A stretch of 64,000 bases of DNA from [Phialemoniopsis] sp. UDSM-2020 (taxonomy: Eukaryota > Ascomycota > Sordariomycetes > Thyridiales > Thyridiaceae). Of this stretch, positions 1-10,515 are shown piece after piece (position 1 is the first letter of the stretch; each line of letters opens with the position of its first letter). The position numbers and the translations under genes were made by a program. Below the pieces are notes generated by a model. That model was not told the DNA's origin. It did not search any database and worked only from the letters and a program-made list of their open reading frames with translations. The stretch covers positions 3,286,001 through 3,350,000 of the forward strand of contig JAEILZ010000003.1 of NCBI GenBank assembly GCA_018873225.1. Direction: 5' to 3'.

Positions 1-3000
1 GCCGTTACAGGTGACGGCATCATGCCTTTCCAGGGCATTTCTCCAGCTCAGCCACACCAGAGCCGACCTGCACCCGGCATGCTCATGCCCAACGGGATAC
101 CAGCACCGCTGCATTTTGGCATGTACCCGCAGCAGCCCATGTTTGGCGGCCAGAGCCCCTGCAAACTGACGATCGACCCGATTCCTCTCAAGTCGCGTGT
201 TGAGACACAAATCCCTATCAAGATGAGGCTATCGCCGTTGCCTCCAGGCATCAAGCGGCTGCATTTGCCTACGCACACGATCTCCAAGCCGAAGCTGCTG
301 GCTAAGCCGCGGGCAGAGCGATCTCCCGACATGCTTGAGCTTTCGACGATGCTGGTATGCACGAGCGCCATGCAGAACCCAGAAATCAGGCGCAAGGCGC
401 TCGCTCGTGCTGCGGCGGGCATCTACCCCCCGCCCGAGTCGGCGGCTGGTGAGGATGATGAGACCAAGCCCGCAAATGGCGGTGAGATATGGATCTGCAA
501 GGGATGCATACAGCGGGAGCGGAAGCGTGCCGATCGTAAAAAGTCAAAGAAGCCCGAGGAGGATGAGACCTGGAGGCGCAACGAGCATCGGCGAGTCATC
601 GTGTTCAATACGCAGGAGATCAAGGAATGGCAAAACCCGGCCGCCATAGGCCACGGCGCCGCGGCGGTGGACCAGGCCATGGAAGCCGTTGTCGACGCAC
701 CCATGAGGATAGCGTGCTACTGCCGACACCATAGCGAAAAGGCCGGCTTCCAAGTCATTTTCACTGTCAAGGATTGCCGGGATCAGGTCATTGCCCAGGC
801 CTTTTCGGCGTCTATCATGATCACCGACGACCACAAGACGCACACTCTGCCGCCAGGCATGGGCACTGCTTCGACTGCTAATAACTCGGACACCTCCCTA
901 GGACAACAACCCTCGTTGGCGACGACTCCTGAGACCAGTGCGCTGAGCCCTGGGTCGAATTTCCGCGTGTCGCAGTCTACTTCTGACCTGACCTCACTGA
1001 AGCGGCAGTCGAGTACATTCTCCTCGTCTCTCGCACCGGGCGTGGCATCTCAGAATGGCTCTGCGGGGCCCACCCCGCGAAATCTCTCGCGACCAGCTTC
1101 GCCTACCTCCTCGTCAGGACCGTCAACGAAGAAGAGGAAATCGAGTGGCTCGACCAAGGTTCCTTCCGGCCTCGCAATGACTCGGCTCGAGACTGCCCAG
1201 GCGCCGACATCACAGGTCCCTAATGGCCAGCCCAGCGGCGTCGTTCCCAAGGCCACGTCTCCGTTCTCGCCTAATATGGCTGGTTTCGCCCCTGATCAGA
1301 TGTTTGCGCAGCAGACAGCTGCTCCAGCAAATTTGACCCAGCCGTTTACCACCGGCCCACCCACACCGAACAGCAATGATCAGGTCTTCTTCTCCAACAA
1401 CAACCGATCTGCAAGCATGGACAATCTTGCAATGAGCCAGTTGTACTCGGCACCCACATCTGCTCATCCTAGCCGTGCGCCAAGTCCTAATGGCCTCCGA
1501 AACGCTGCCACTGCCGCGCAGCAGCAGGCGCAGATGTCACAGGCGCTCCAGAACAACCTCTTCTCTATGCCCCTGGGTATGCCCCAGGCCGCACAGGCTC
1601 CCTCCATCATTCACAAGATCATCCCTGGCGAAGGACCCAAGTCTGGAGGCATCGAGGTGACGATTCTCGGCATCGGCTTCTACCAGGGTTTGGATGTGAT
1701 GTTTGGTGACCAAAAGGCGACCACAACGACATTCTGGGGAGAGCGCTCACTTGTCTGCCTGGTTCCTCCTTCGCCAACTGCAGGTCACGTCTTGGTCACT
1801 CTGAAGCAGTCCAACGGCCAGCCCGCCTCGCCGTTCCCGCCTAATCAGCAGCGGATCACGTTCAAGTACATCGACGATGACGAGCAGCATCTTCTAAGAA
1901 CAGCTCTTACCGTGCTATCAAAGAAGATGACTGGCAGGTTTGAGGATGCTCAGGAAGTCGCCAGGCGGATCATTGGCACTGATACCCCCAGTTGGGGTAC
2001 TTCATCGGGCTCGACTGGCGGTTCTTCCGGTGGTAACTACACAGGCTACAGCTCAGGCGGTGTCAACTATGAGTCCAAGCTGCTCAAGATCCTTGAGCTC
2101 ATCGATCTGGACGACTCGGCGAACAAGGCGCACTTCAACCTCTGCAGAAAGAAGACGGGTCAGACCATGCTTCACCTGGCGTGCGCACTCGGCATGCACC
2201 GATTCGTGGCTGGTCTTCTCGCTAGAGGCGCGCACCCCGATGTTCGAGACCGCTGCGGATACACACCGATGCACCTTGCCGCTCTGAACAACCAGCCCGA
2301 GATCGTGAGGCGTTTGATCATGGCTGGAGCCGACCCGACTATCAGGACCCTTTCGGGCCTGACTGTGGCCGAACTTGCACACTCGCGTGAAGTTCTCCTA
2401 GTGATTCGTCGTATCGAACGTCACGCCAGGTCTCGCAGCGGCGGGTCGATCCACAGCCGAGCTAGCAGCGCGGCCTCGCTCAAGTCGCTCTGGGAACCCC
2501 CAGCCAGCCAACTCGTTGCTGGAGAGTACGCTACGAACGATACCGAGTCTGCAGAGGAGAGCCCAGAGTACTCGGAGAATGCTACGAGCGAGGATGACAG
2601 CAGTGAAGAGGAACATGACGAGTGGCTGGACATGAGGCGAGGTAGCATGCAGGGTCGCCGCAGCCTGGACAGCAAACCGGCTCCCCTGATGCCGGCGGCG
2701 GATGACCATGTGGCAGCTGGACTGGGCTCACCCGCAGCTACTATGATGGCCTTCAAAGATCACTTCTCCGCGCAGATTCAACAATTCCAGCAAGCGATGG
2801 CGCTGCGTGTGCCGAACCTGCCGCAGTTCCCCTACTCGCTGCAGATGCCGCACTCATGGCCTGAGTCTTACCAGGCTTACCTCAACGCCAACCCAATGTT
2901 CCAGAGAATCTCTTCGCTGGTGCCCAACATCGGCGGCTCGAGGCCCGGTTCTGCTGAGAACAACAGGGATGGACCGGACTCCAAGGAGATGGAGAGCCGC

Positions 3001-3553
3001 TGGTGGGATTTGTCCTCGCTGATGCCGAGCTCGGGCATGCCCCCGCCGTCTTACGAGGAGATTTATCCCCAGAAGGACCTGGACACGAAGCAGGCGACCG
3101 CCGCTGGGGCAGCGGCCGAGGCCGAGGCTGACAGCAAGTGCGCGGCGCTCTATGACGAGAGCGTTGCGAGCTCGTCAACATCATTGTCAGCATCGGCGTC
3201 ATCGTCGGCGAGCCAGCTGCCGGCACTGCTACAGATCGGACGCAAGAACGCAATCACCAAGGAGCAGCAGGAGCAATTCCGGCGGGTGCACGCCGAGAAG
3301 AGGAAGGGGCTAGATGCGGATAGGAAGCTCTTCTTCATCTGGGTAAGTCTTTACTTTTTCTGATCCCATTGGTATCACGAGGGACATTCACTGACGTTTT
3401 CATTTCTAGATTCCTGTTCTGCTACTGATTCTGTGCGCGACTCTGTACAGCCGCCTTCCTGGTGCACTGTCGCTGGCGTCTCGCTTCGTGCCGACGGTGA
3501 CATTTGGCAAGGCTATGGAGGGTGTGCAGGAGAGGATTGTTGAGGTATTATAG
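1..3553 (+). CDS. MGA2: Spt23/Mga2-type ER-anchored transcription factor, 5' partial
   Basis: This is the 3' part of a fungal homologue of yeast Spt23/Mga2, membrane-tethered activators of fatty-acid desaturase and hypoxic genes that are released by the proteasome. The frame is open to the window edge. The first ATG is at 22, but an acceptor-like ttacag at 5-10 suggests earlier exons. Exons are 1-3342 and 3410-3553, joined in phase 0 by a 67-nt intron. Counting from the ATG at 22 (1,154 residues), there is an Spt23/Mga2-like N-terminal region, then Ser/Pro-rich linkers and an IPT/TIG fold at about 526-625 (begins PSIIHKIIPGEGPKSGGIEV). At least two ankyrin repeats follow at about 712-800 (TMLHLACALGMHRFVAGLL; GYTPMHLAALNNQPEIVRRL), then an acidic region. 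A C-terminal hydrophobic anchor at about 1103-1125 is split by the intron. Identity as Spt23/Mga2 is confident from domain order; which paralogue cannot be said. Confidence 0.88.
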
Positions 3554-4576
3554 GAGGTACGAGAGATATAGAGAGGGGTGCAGGTGGGAGCCAAGGCTCC
3601 TCTTGTAAACATTCGCTTGTTGTATTTCCACGGCGGGACTTTATGGGGGTGTGATTGTTGTCCTTGGGCTGGTGTGTTTGTGTGTGTTTCCATGTGTGAA
3701 CACGATACAGGATTTATCTTCGCGAGAGAGGCTTCGTCTTGGGCTACTTCACTTTGAGGAACGGGTTAGAGAAAGGGATATGGGAAACGGGACCACTTAT
3801 AGGGATGGATATACATTGAGGAAGGGATTTGAGCCTTTAGTGGTTGTTACAGCGATCTATTTTTATTCTATCAGGCAGGGCCAACAGCACGACGTTCGGC
3901 CTCCTTGCTGCTTGAGCCTCGAGCGGCTTGCTCGTCTTCATGCCATGCAAGGCAGGGCTGGACGGGAGCAGTGCCAGGATTTTAAATATATATAAGTATA
4001 GTATAGGATAGTATAGTAGGATGAGTCGAGTTGAAGAAAGCGTTGAATTGGTAGACCAACTACTTTACACTCTGCCTGCCCCAACTCGGCTTCTCTGGAT
4101 AGACCTCTTTTAATCAGCCATCAACATGTTATTGCAAGACCATACATCATCTGCAGCTCAAGTGATGCAGAAAAGGCATTGAAAGACACTTTCACTTCTC
4201 TCTCTCTCGATTCAGATATGTAAACTGCAGACCAAACGCCCTCCCCCTTCGTTACTTTGATCACGTATGTACAAAGAATAGACCCGCCCTCGGCCCCCAT
4301 TGCGCCCGCCCCAAACATTACCCGAAAAAGTCGTACTGTGAATGAACCCGATCATTTTCATAACCCTCATCGTGTTTGCGTGCGTGTAGGTGTGTGTGTC
4401 TGGCAACACACGTCGTTACCGAACGGGGGAGTGGTCCCCCCCGTCCCCCTTCATGTAAGAAAATACATCAATATCGTGATCTCATAAAACCAGATTCCCC
4501 ATTTGCTCCAACCCAGCCAGCGAATCCGATATACCGTTGCTTCGAATAAGCCAGATAGATACACCTTCCGAGGGGG
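3554..4576. other. Intergenic, convergent 3' ends
   Basis: This 1.0-kb stretch separates two convergent genes and most likely holds both 3' UTRs. It contains an AT-rich low-complexity segment at about 3980-4020 built from TATAG-like units. I see no coding potential; the short open frames lack start context and family resemblance. Confidence 0.6.
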
Positions 4577-6535
4577 CTACCTCCTCAAGCTAGGAACCCT
4601 CAAGATAGGCACGGCGACAGCGACGCGCACCTCCTCGTCCCCGCTCCCGATCCCGTCTTCGTCGTCGCTAGCGACGCCCGCGCCGAGCCCGACACAGCTC
4701 ACGCCAAAGCCTGCGCCGTCGCCTTTCGTCCCATCCCCACTGCCGGGCCGACTGCGCAGGCCGACGCTGAACTTGAACTCGTCCGGGATGCGGGGCACGA
4801 CGGGTATGCCGCGGTTCGTATCGGGCACGACGACGGCGGCCAGAGGCTCGGGCCGGCCGACGCGCACGCGCTGCGGGTAGTGGAACGAGTGCGCCGACTG
4901 TGGAGGGGGCACGTTCTCCTGTCCTCCCGCCGCTGCGACCTGCTGCTGCTGCTGCTGCTGGATGACCGAGTCGGCCGACTTGGGCCTGCGGGCCAGCACG
5001 GCGGGCCTGCTGGCGGCGGGCGACGGCGACCGGCGGCCCTGGTGCCCACCCGCGGCCCTGCCCGGGGACCGCGACGCGCCGCGGGCGCTGTTAGCGCCTC
5101 CGGCGCGATTCCGGCTGCGAGAGCGTGAGCGCGAGCTTCGGACGCTGGCGTCTGACTTGGAGAGCTTGTTACGCCCCCTGCTGGTGCTGCTGGCCTGGCC
5201 GCCGGCGGAGTGGATGGCGGGGATGTAGAACTGCGGCTCGGGCTCCTTGTCACGGCCGCGGCCGCGGCCTCGGAAGGTAGCGCTGAGGGAGCGGCGCGAT
5301 GTGAGGATGGAGCCTGAGGGTGTGGCGGGGGGCTGGATCGCCGACAGGGACGGGCGCGAAGCCTGCTCTGCCGCTGTGGTTGACATGGTCGCGGGCACCG
5401 ACGCCGATGCGGACGCCGAGGAGCCGGGGCGCTTGAAGGAGCCGGTGCGGCGCAGGCTCGTGTTGAGGTCGGAGCCGAAGCGCGAGGTGCTCTTGCGCAG
5501 CTTCTTGACGAGCTTGCGCGCGGCGCCGCTGCCGCTGCCCGAGGACATGTCGGCCTCGGCCTGGGAGCGCTTAGTACCCCGGTGCTGCGTAGGCGGCGGC
5601 AGCTGGCCTGGGGTGCCGACCTGGGCGCCCGTGGAGGGGATGGTGGGCAGGGGCTCGAAGGCGGGCAGGTCCGGCAGGGGCTTGGAGAAGAGCAAGGGGG
5701 GCGCGGGAGCGGCCTGCTGCGGCGGCGGGGGTAAGGGGGGCAAGTTCGCGGCCGAGGGGGGCGCGACGTGCCGCGTGGACTGGATGGCATGGGCGGAGAA
5801 GAAGCCCGACTGCTGGAGCTGCTTGTACGATGCCATGATCTCGTCGGGCGAAGGGCGGGCCGACCCCGAGGAAGAGGATGTGGTAAAGGCTGCGGGTAGG
5901 GAGGGCGGCATGCCCGCTGGCTGCGCCTGCTCCGTCGGCTGGAGGGGTGGCGCCTGCTCCATCGTGACGTCTCCCTCGGCGTCGTTGATCTGCAAGTTCT
6001 CCTCTACGTGCGCATGCGCGGGGACCTCGTAGTGCGGCTCCTCCCTCCTCTGCATATCCCTCGACTCTCTGTTCGCGGCACCGCCAGCCTTCCAGCTCCC
6101 CACCGTGCTCGTGGAGCGCGACCGCCCGACGAAGCTGAGCCGCTCGCGCGCGGCGTCGCCGAGGCGCGCAAAAAAGCTGCGCTTAGAGGAGACCGAGGCG
6201 TCGCTGGCGGTCGACTGCACCGAATTGCGGTTGTTGGAGGCGATGCGCGGGCGCGGCGGCCCCATGGCGGCGGCAGAGCCCGAGCTCGCGGCGGACTGGG
6301 ATTGGGGCAGGATGGCGGCCGAGGATGAGCAGATCGACTCGCCCGACTCCGGGTTGTAGCCGAATTGGCGCTCAAAGGACTGCTTCCTCAGGGAAGGGCT
6401 CTGGCCCATGAACTCTGCAGGCGGCTTGTTGCTGGTGCGGTCGTTCATGGAGCCCTCGAGGAAGCGAGACTGCTGGGAGTGGATGGAGGTGGAGGTGGGC
6501 ATGGTCGTTATGGAGGCTGGTCGTGAGGACGGCAT
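4577..6535 (-). CDS. Uncharacterised low-complexity, Ser/Pro/Arg-rich protein
   Basis: A single-exon gene of 652 residues. The start is the first in-frame ATG at 6535 (MPSSRPASITTMPTS); upstream codons are open but contain no ATG. I do not recognise a family. It looks largely disordered. There is a Ser-rich N-terminus, proline-rich runs in the middle (NLPPLPPPPQQAAPAPPLL), a basic stretch (ARKLVKKLRKSTSRFGSDL), an SR-type Arg/Ser tract (SSRSRSRSRNRAGG) and a seven-Gln run. The C-terminal part looks more ordered (IPVVPRIPDEFKFSVGL) and ends in an acidic patch. Basic segments could support RNA, membrane or nuclear association, but that is a guess. The gene converges with the Mga2-type gene and has a long leader toward veA. 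The gene call is fairly sure from frame length and regular codon use; the function is unknown. Confidence 0.7.
   Translation of the reverse strand: MPSSRPASITTMPTSTSIHSQQSRFLEGSMNDRTSNKPPAEFMGQSPSLRKQSFERQFGYNPESGESICSSSAAILPQSQSAASSGSAAAMGPPRPRIASNNRNSVQSTASDASVSSKRSFFARLGDAARERLSFVGRSRSTSTVGSWKAGGAANRESRDMQRREEPHYEVPAHAHVEENLQINDAEGDVTMEQAPPLQPTEQAQPAGMPPSLPAAFTTSSSSGSARPSPDEIMASYKQLQQSGFFSAHAIQSTRHVAPPSAANLPPLPPPPQQAAPAPPLLFSKPLPDLPAFEPLPTIPSTGAQVGTPGQLPPPTQHRGTKRSQAEADMSSGSGSGAARKLVKKLRKSTSRFGSDLNTSLRRTGSFKRPGSSASASASVPATMSTTAAEQASRPSLSAIQPPATPSGSILTSRRSLSATFRGRGRGRDKEPEPQFYIPAIHSAGGQASSTSRGRNKLSKSDASVRSSRSRSRSRNRAGGANSARGASRSPGRAAGGHQGRRSPSPAASRPAVLARRPKSADSVIQQQQQQQVAAAGGQENVPPPQSAHSFHYPQRVRVGRPEPLAAVVVPDTNRGIPVVPRIPDEFKFSVGLRSRPGSGDGTKGDGAGFGVSCVGLGAGVASDDEDGIGSGDEEVRVAVAVPILRVPSLRR
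4940..4960 (-). repeat. (CAG)7 trinucleotide tract encoding polyglutamine
   Basis: On the plus strand this reads as seven CTG units; on the coding strand it gives seven consecutive glutamines in the uncharacterised protein. The pure CAG run makes it a candidate length-polymorphic microsatellite. Confidence 0.9.
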
Positions 6536-8829
6536 TGTGTCTGTGTTTGTGTGTGCGCTTCTTGACTGGAAGTTATTGCTGGATATATGCTCCGTAGAGC
6601 TGTACGTATGGCTATGGCTGTGCTTCCCGCGCGCCGAGGCGCAAATAGTGCTGCTGGCGTCTGGATATCGAGCAGTGTTGGTTTGCGTTGCCCGTTTTGT
6701 TGTTGCCGGTGAGCAGCGCACCTGCGTGAAGCAGAAAGGCCTGCCTGCTCTATCCAAAAAGACTGGACAAGTCGAATTGAGCAACTGGCAGGGTGATTGG
6801 TGGCGGTTGCTGGATGGTGATATGTTCGTCTTGTTGGTTTGTTTACCTGGCTACCGGTCCCATGTGTGACATGGGTTGTGGTTCGCTGGTTGATTGTTGT
6901 CTGGGGTTGTATCCAAGCCAAGGTATGGTATGTAATATAATCTCCACCAACACCGGACAAGGGGACAAGGACCAGGGTACTGTAGCAGGGGAAGAATGTC
7001 TGCCACAGCAACAATATGTAAAGAAATGTGCGAGGTGAGAGAGAGAACAAGATGAATAGAAGCTGCAATGATACGATCCGGCTAAAAAGACTTGTGTGTT
7101 CTCTTCTCCTTCTTTGACTTCCTGTCGAGGTTGTTGTTGTTTGGTAGTTATGTGTCTCGGTATCAACGGACGACTCACCCCAGCATTCCAGCGCTGAGGG
7201 GGGCCGCTGCACAGGGAGCCCGTAGGGCCACTAGGCTTCTGCTGTTCAGCTTGAGCTTGGGGGGAGAGTCGTTGTTTCTGGTCCTCAGTTGCCGCAACGG
7301 CTTCGTTTCAAATAGCTGGCACTGGAATGCGGAGACCTGGCCTGGATTTACGCCCCGGAAACTATGTGATGTGTGTTGTCCTTTGTGATCGTTATCGTCG
7401 GTTCCAAAAACGTCTCAAACTCTCCTGTCCATCCCCGGGAAGCCGGAATCGTTGAATAATATAAGTTTTATGAAGAAGAAATCAAAGACAGCCGCACCCA
7501 CGCGCTCGCACGGGCCAGACGCGAGCATAGCGTTGCCTTTTTGACGCGACATGGACACGAAAAAAAGTAGGGCCTTCCGAGATTAAAAGAAGCACTTTTT
7601 CTTACCCTCTCTATTGTACCATCCGCGTGTTTTAGCTCGCCAACGTCGCGTCCTTTTCTTCTTCTCACTTCTAAACTGCATCCCACTAGCTGGTAGTGTA
7701 ACGCATTATCGAGCTGACCGCGGCATGGTCCACTTTACAGCGTGTTTCGTCTCGGTAGCATTGGACCTTGGTGGGAAGACAGCTCCGCTCAACATATATA
7801 GTACAGAGTAACATGTATGTAGGAACGGGCGAGAAGAGATGACACGAGGACCATTCGTCTCGAAGGAACATGCCTGTAGGTTATCTGCACCATCTCTCGA
7901 TCAAACCCGAGCCTCTGGTCCACACGCTCCCAGACCGCAGATCTTGGATCCAAATGTATCCAGCTCATACATACACACTTACAATTCTCCACAACTTCAT
8001 CGTGTCAAGTGCCAAGTAGAAAGAGCATGGTTTGTTTGAAAAGATGTGAATTTCCCATTTGGTTACCTAAAAGCCCGATATAAGAGATTCCCCCAGTGGC
8101 CAGTTTATGTGCCTCCTGTGTGCCCTTCCCAGCAACACTTTCTTTCCCGCAGACCCTCCCTAGACAAAAGCTCCCAACTTAGATTGTCACACAATACAGC
8201 ACACACAGATGAAGAAACCCGTAGCAAACAACGCAAAGCCGCCGAGCCTCCGACTCGTCGTCCCACGTCCGCCCATCTCCCAGGCAAAGACGCTCGCATC
8301 CATTGCCATGGATTACCGTCCAGGCAGGTTGGGGTCGCCGCCGATCTGGGGCGCTCAAGGCCCCTCTGCAAAGACCCATGCATCGATCTATACCAAGCCT
8401 GGCCAGGCCCATAAGCGCAAGTGTGATGGTTTTCGTCGAGTTCCAATAACAAAGTGAAGAAGTAGTCGACTGAGGATCGAAAGGAACGTCATGTCCCAGA
8501 AAACCACAGAGGTTCCGGGGCATCGCAGTCAAGGAAAGATGCTTGGCGGATGCCGGGTTATGTACAGATGCGACTCTGGTTCGTTGAGACACAGAGACGC
8601 AATCCCAAAACAAGTCCAAAAGAAAATCAAAAAGGTATAGTGTCGTAACGCTGAAGACGGAGACTGAGCACCGCCGAAGAAGATAGTTGAAACGAAAAGG
8701 TGAAGCAAACAACGCCATGGTCGCCTGTCCACCACCCAAGAGCGCCCAACAACGCGCAAGTCGCTCCAAGGATTTCGCCGATGCCTCGCTAGATCGTAAA
8801 AGACGTTATCTGTAATGGGAGAGACCTCG
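6536..8829. other. Intergenic: leader of the 4577-6535 gene and 3' region of veA
   Basis: This 2.3-kb stretch probably holds the minus-strand promoter and 5' leader of the gene ending at 4577 (roughly 6536-7400) and the 3' UTR of veA (roughly 8200-8829 at least). A 9-codon upstream frame with an ATG at 6872 (minus, to 6843) lies in the leader. Open frames here of 196-234 codons start at non-ATG codons or overlap known genes and resemble nothing. No RNA gene seen. Confidence 0.5.
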
Positions 8830-10515
8830 CTATTGCAAGATCTGACCTGGAAGATCGCCTCTGCGATGTGACCCATCAGCACGCTTCCACACGAGGTCAT
8901 CGATTTGCTCAATCTCGTCGGTCTGCTCGGGTTGGCGGCTATGGTTCTTGTACGTGTACGCACTGTGGACGGAAGCCGGATTGGCGTCAGCCCAGGACCG
9001 CTTGCCCAGACCCGGAAGGGACGTTTGCGTCGAAGGGTACTGGTAGCTAAACGACGACGAGCGGTCGACAGTAGGGCTGGGTAGCGGCGCCCGCGCCGAC
9101 ATGATGCTGTCCGAAGGAGGTGGGCCAAATGCCGTGCTGAGCGGCGGCAGTGACACAGGCTTGGGTTCGATCGGCGTCGACGCAACCAGCGGAGGCGGTG
9201 CGGTATACTGACGCGGTGGCTCGGGCCTGTACTCGGGCTCCGTGGCACTGTGAGGCGTGGGCGGCGCAGGGTACGTGCTGGTCGACGAGCGCCTGTAGTC
9301 GGCAGGGTATGATTCTCTCTGCGGCGACGGAGCCGTGGCCGAATAGTGCTGCGATGGTGGGCGCTCCTGGTAGGCACTGTGGGCCGGAGCCGGAGGGGGC
9401 GGCGCAGGGTACGAAGTCTGGTGAGGAGGGTAGGCCTGCTGGGCCGTGGCGTACGAGGGCGACTGAGGGACAGAGGAAGGCTGAGCGTGGTGCTGGCTCT
9501 GGTAGGGCTGGCTGGGATAATGAGAGCCGAAGGACAGATGTCCACCAGACGACTGCGATCCTGAAAAGCCTGGAGGCGGAGGCGGGTACTCAGCTCCCGA
9601 CGGGCGGCGCTGTGGCTCGGGTTGGTAAGGAGTCCTCTGCACGCTCTCGCTGCTCAGCGATCGGTTCCGGTACTGCGAAGAGGCCTCGGGCGTTTGGGTG
9701 CGTCTCCTCCGTGCGTACTCGTCCTCCGCGTTGTCATAATCTCCGGCACCCTTGCCATCGCGTCTCCTCATGCGCACATCACGGCGAATCCTCACGCGGC
9801 AACCCTGCTCGGCGACTGTCCGGCTCAGCGCGGTGCTCTCAGTCAGACCAGGGAACTTCTTGGCGCTGAAAACGATAAAGTCGTTGGACTTGATCTCCAT
9901 CCTCCAGTCAAACGAGTCAGCAGCCTCGATAGCAGACTTGTCGCTCTTCTCGACGTCCTTGTCCTTCTCCTCCTTGGCCTGCTCGTAAAGAGAGAAAGTG
10001 AGACGGTAGCGACCCTCATGGCGCACAGACAGATCGGGGAAGAGGAAGTAGCCGGCCTCTTGGGGTCGGTCGAGATACGCCATACCAGACACGGGCATAC
10101 CGGTCAAGACGGGCGGCGCATTAGCGGCAGCGTTGTGCACACGGCCGTGAGCCATGACGCGAGCATGCTCAAGGGTGGCATACAGGAAGAAGTTGGCGTT
10201 GTAGAGGAAGGTGATGTCCTTGGACTGCTCAATGGTCGGGCCACCCTCGAAGATGCGGAGCTCAACGACCGGCGGGGGATCGACTGGCCGACGGTCGGCA
10301 GAAGCTGGACAGGTTTGTTAGAAAATATGGCTCTGTAAAACAAGCAGCATGATGGAACCAAACTCACATTTGGGTCCCGAGCCGCATGCACGGGCACGCT
10401 CGGGTTGCTGGATAACCTCGAGACGATAGAAAAGGTGACGGCCGCCACGGGTCTGTCGTTCGACAACGACAGGCTCCGAGCCCGAGCGGCTTGGGATTGG
10501 GGCCAACATGACCAT
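8830..10515 (-). CDS. veA: Velvet complex regulator VeA
   Basis: VeA is the velvet-domain regulator that pairs with VelB and LaeA to couple light and development to secondary metabolism, shuttling between cytoplasm and nucleus. Exons are 10515-10368 and 10304-8830 with a 63-nt intron; the product is 540 residues, usual for the family. The velvet domain spans about 20-232 with hallmark segments [68 protein letters not shown] and [18 protein letters not shown], ending in a basic [13 protein letters not shown]. The remainder is a Pro/Ser/Tyr/Gln-rich disordered tail, as in other VeA proteins. The intron inside the GPK-SSADRR segment restores the conserved sequence exactly. The start ATG at 10515 follows an in-frame stop 36 nt upstream; a second ATG at 10509 is possible. 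The N-terminus before the velvet domain is only about 20 residues, slightly short, so a further upstream exon cannot be excluded. Confidence 0.93.
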
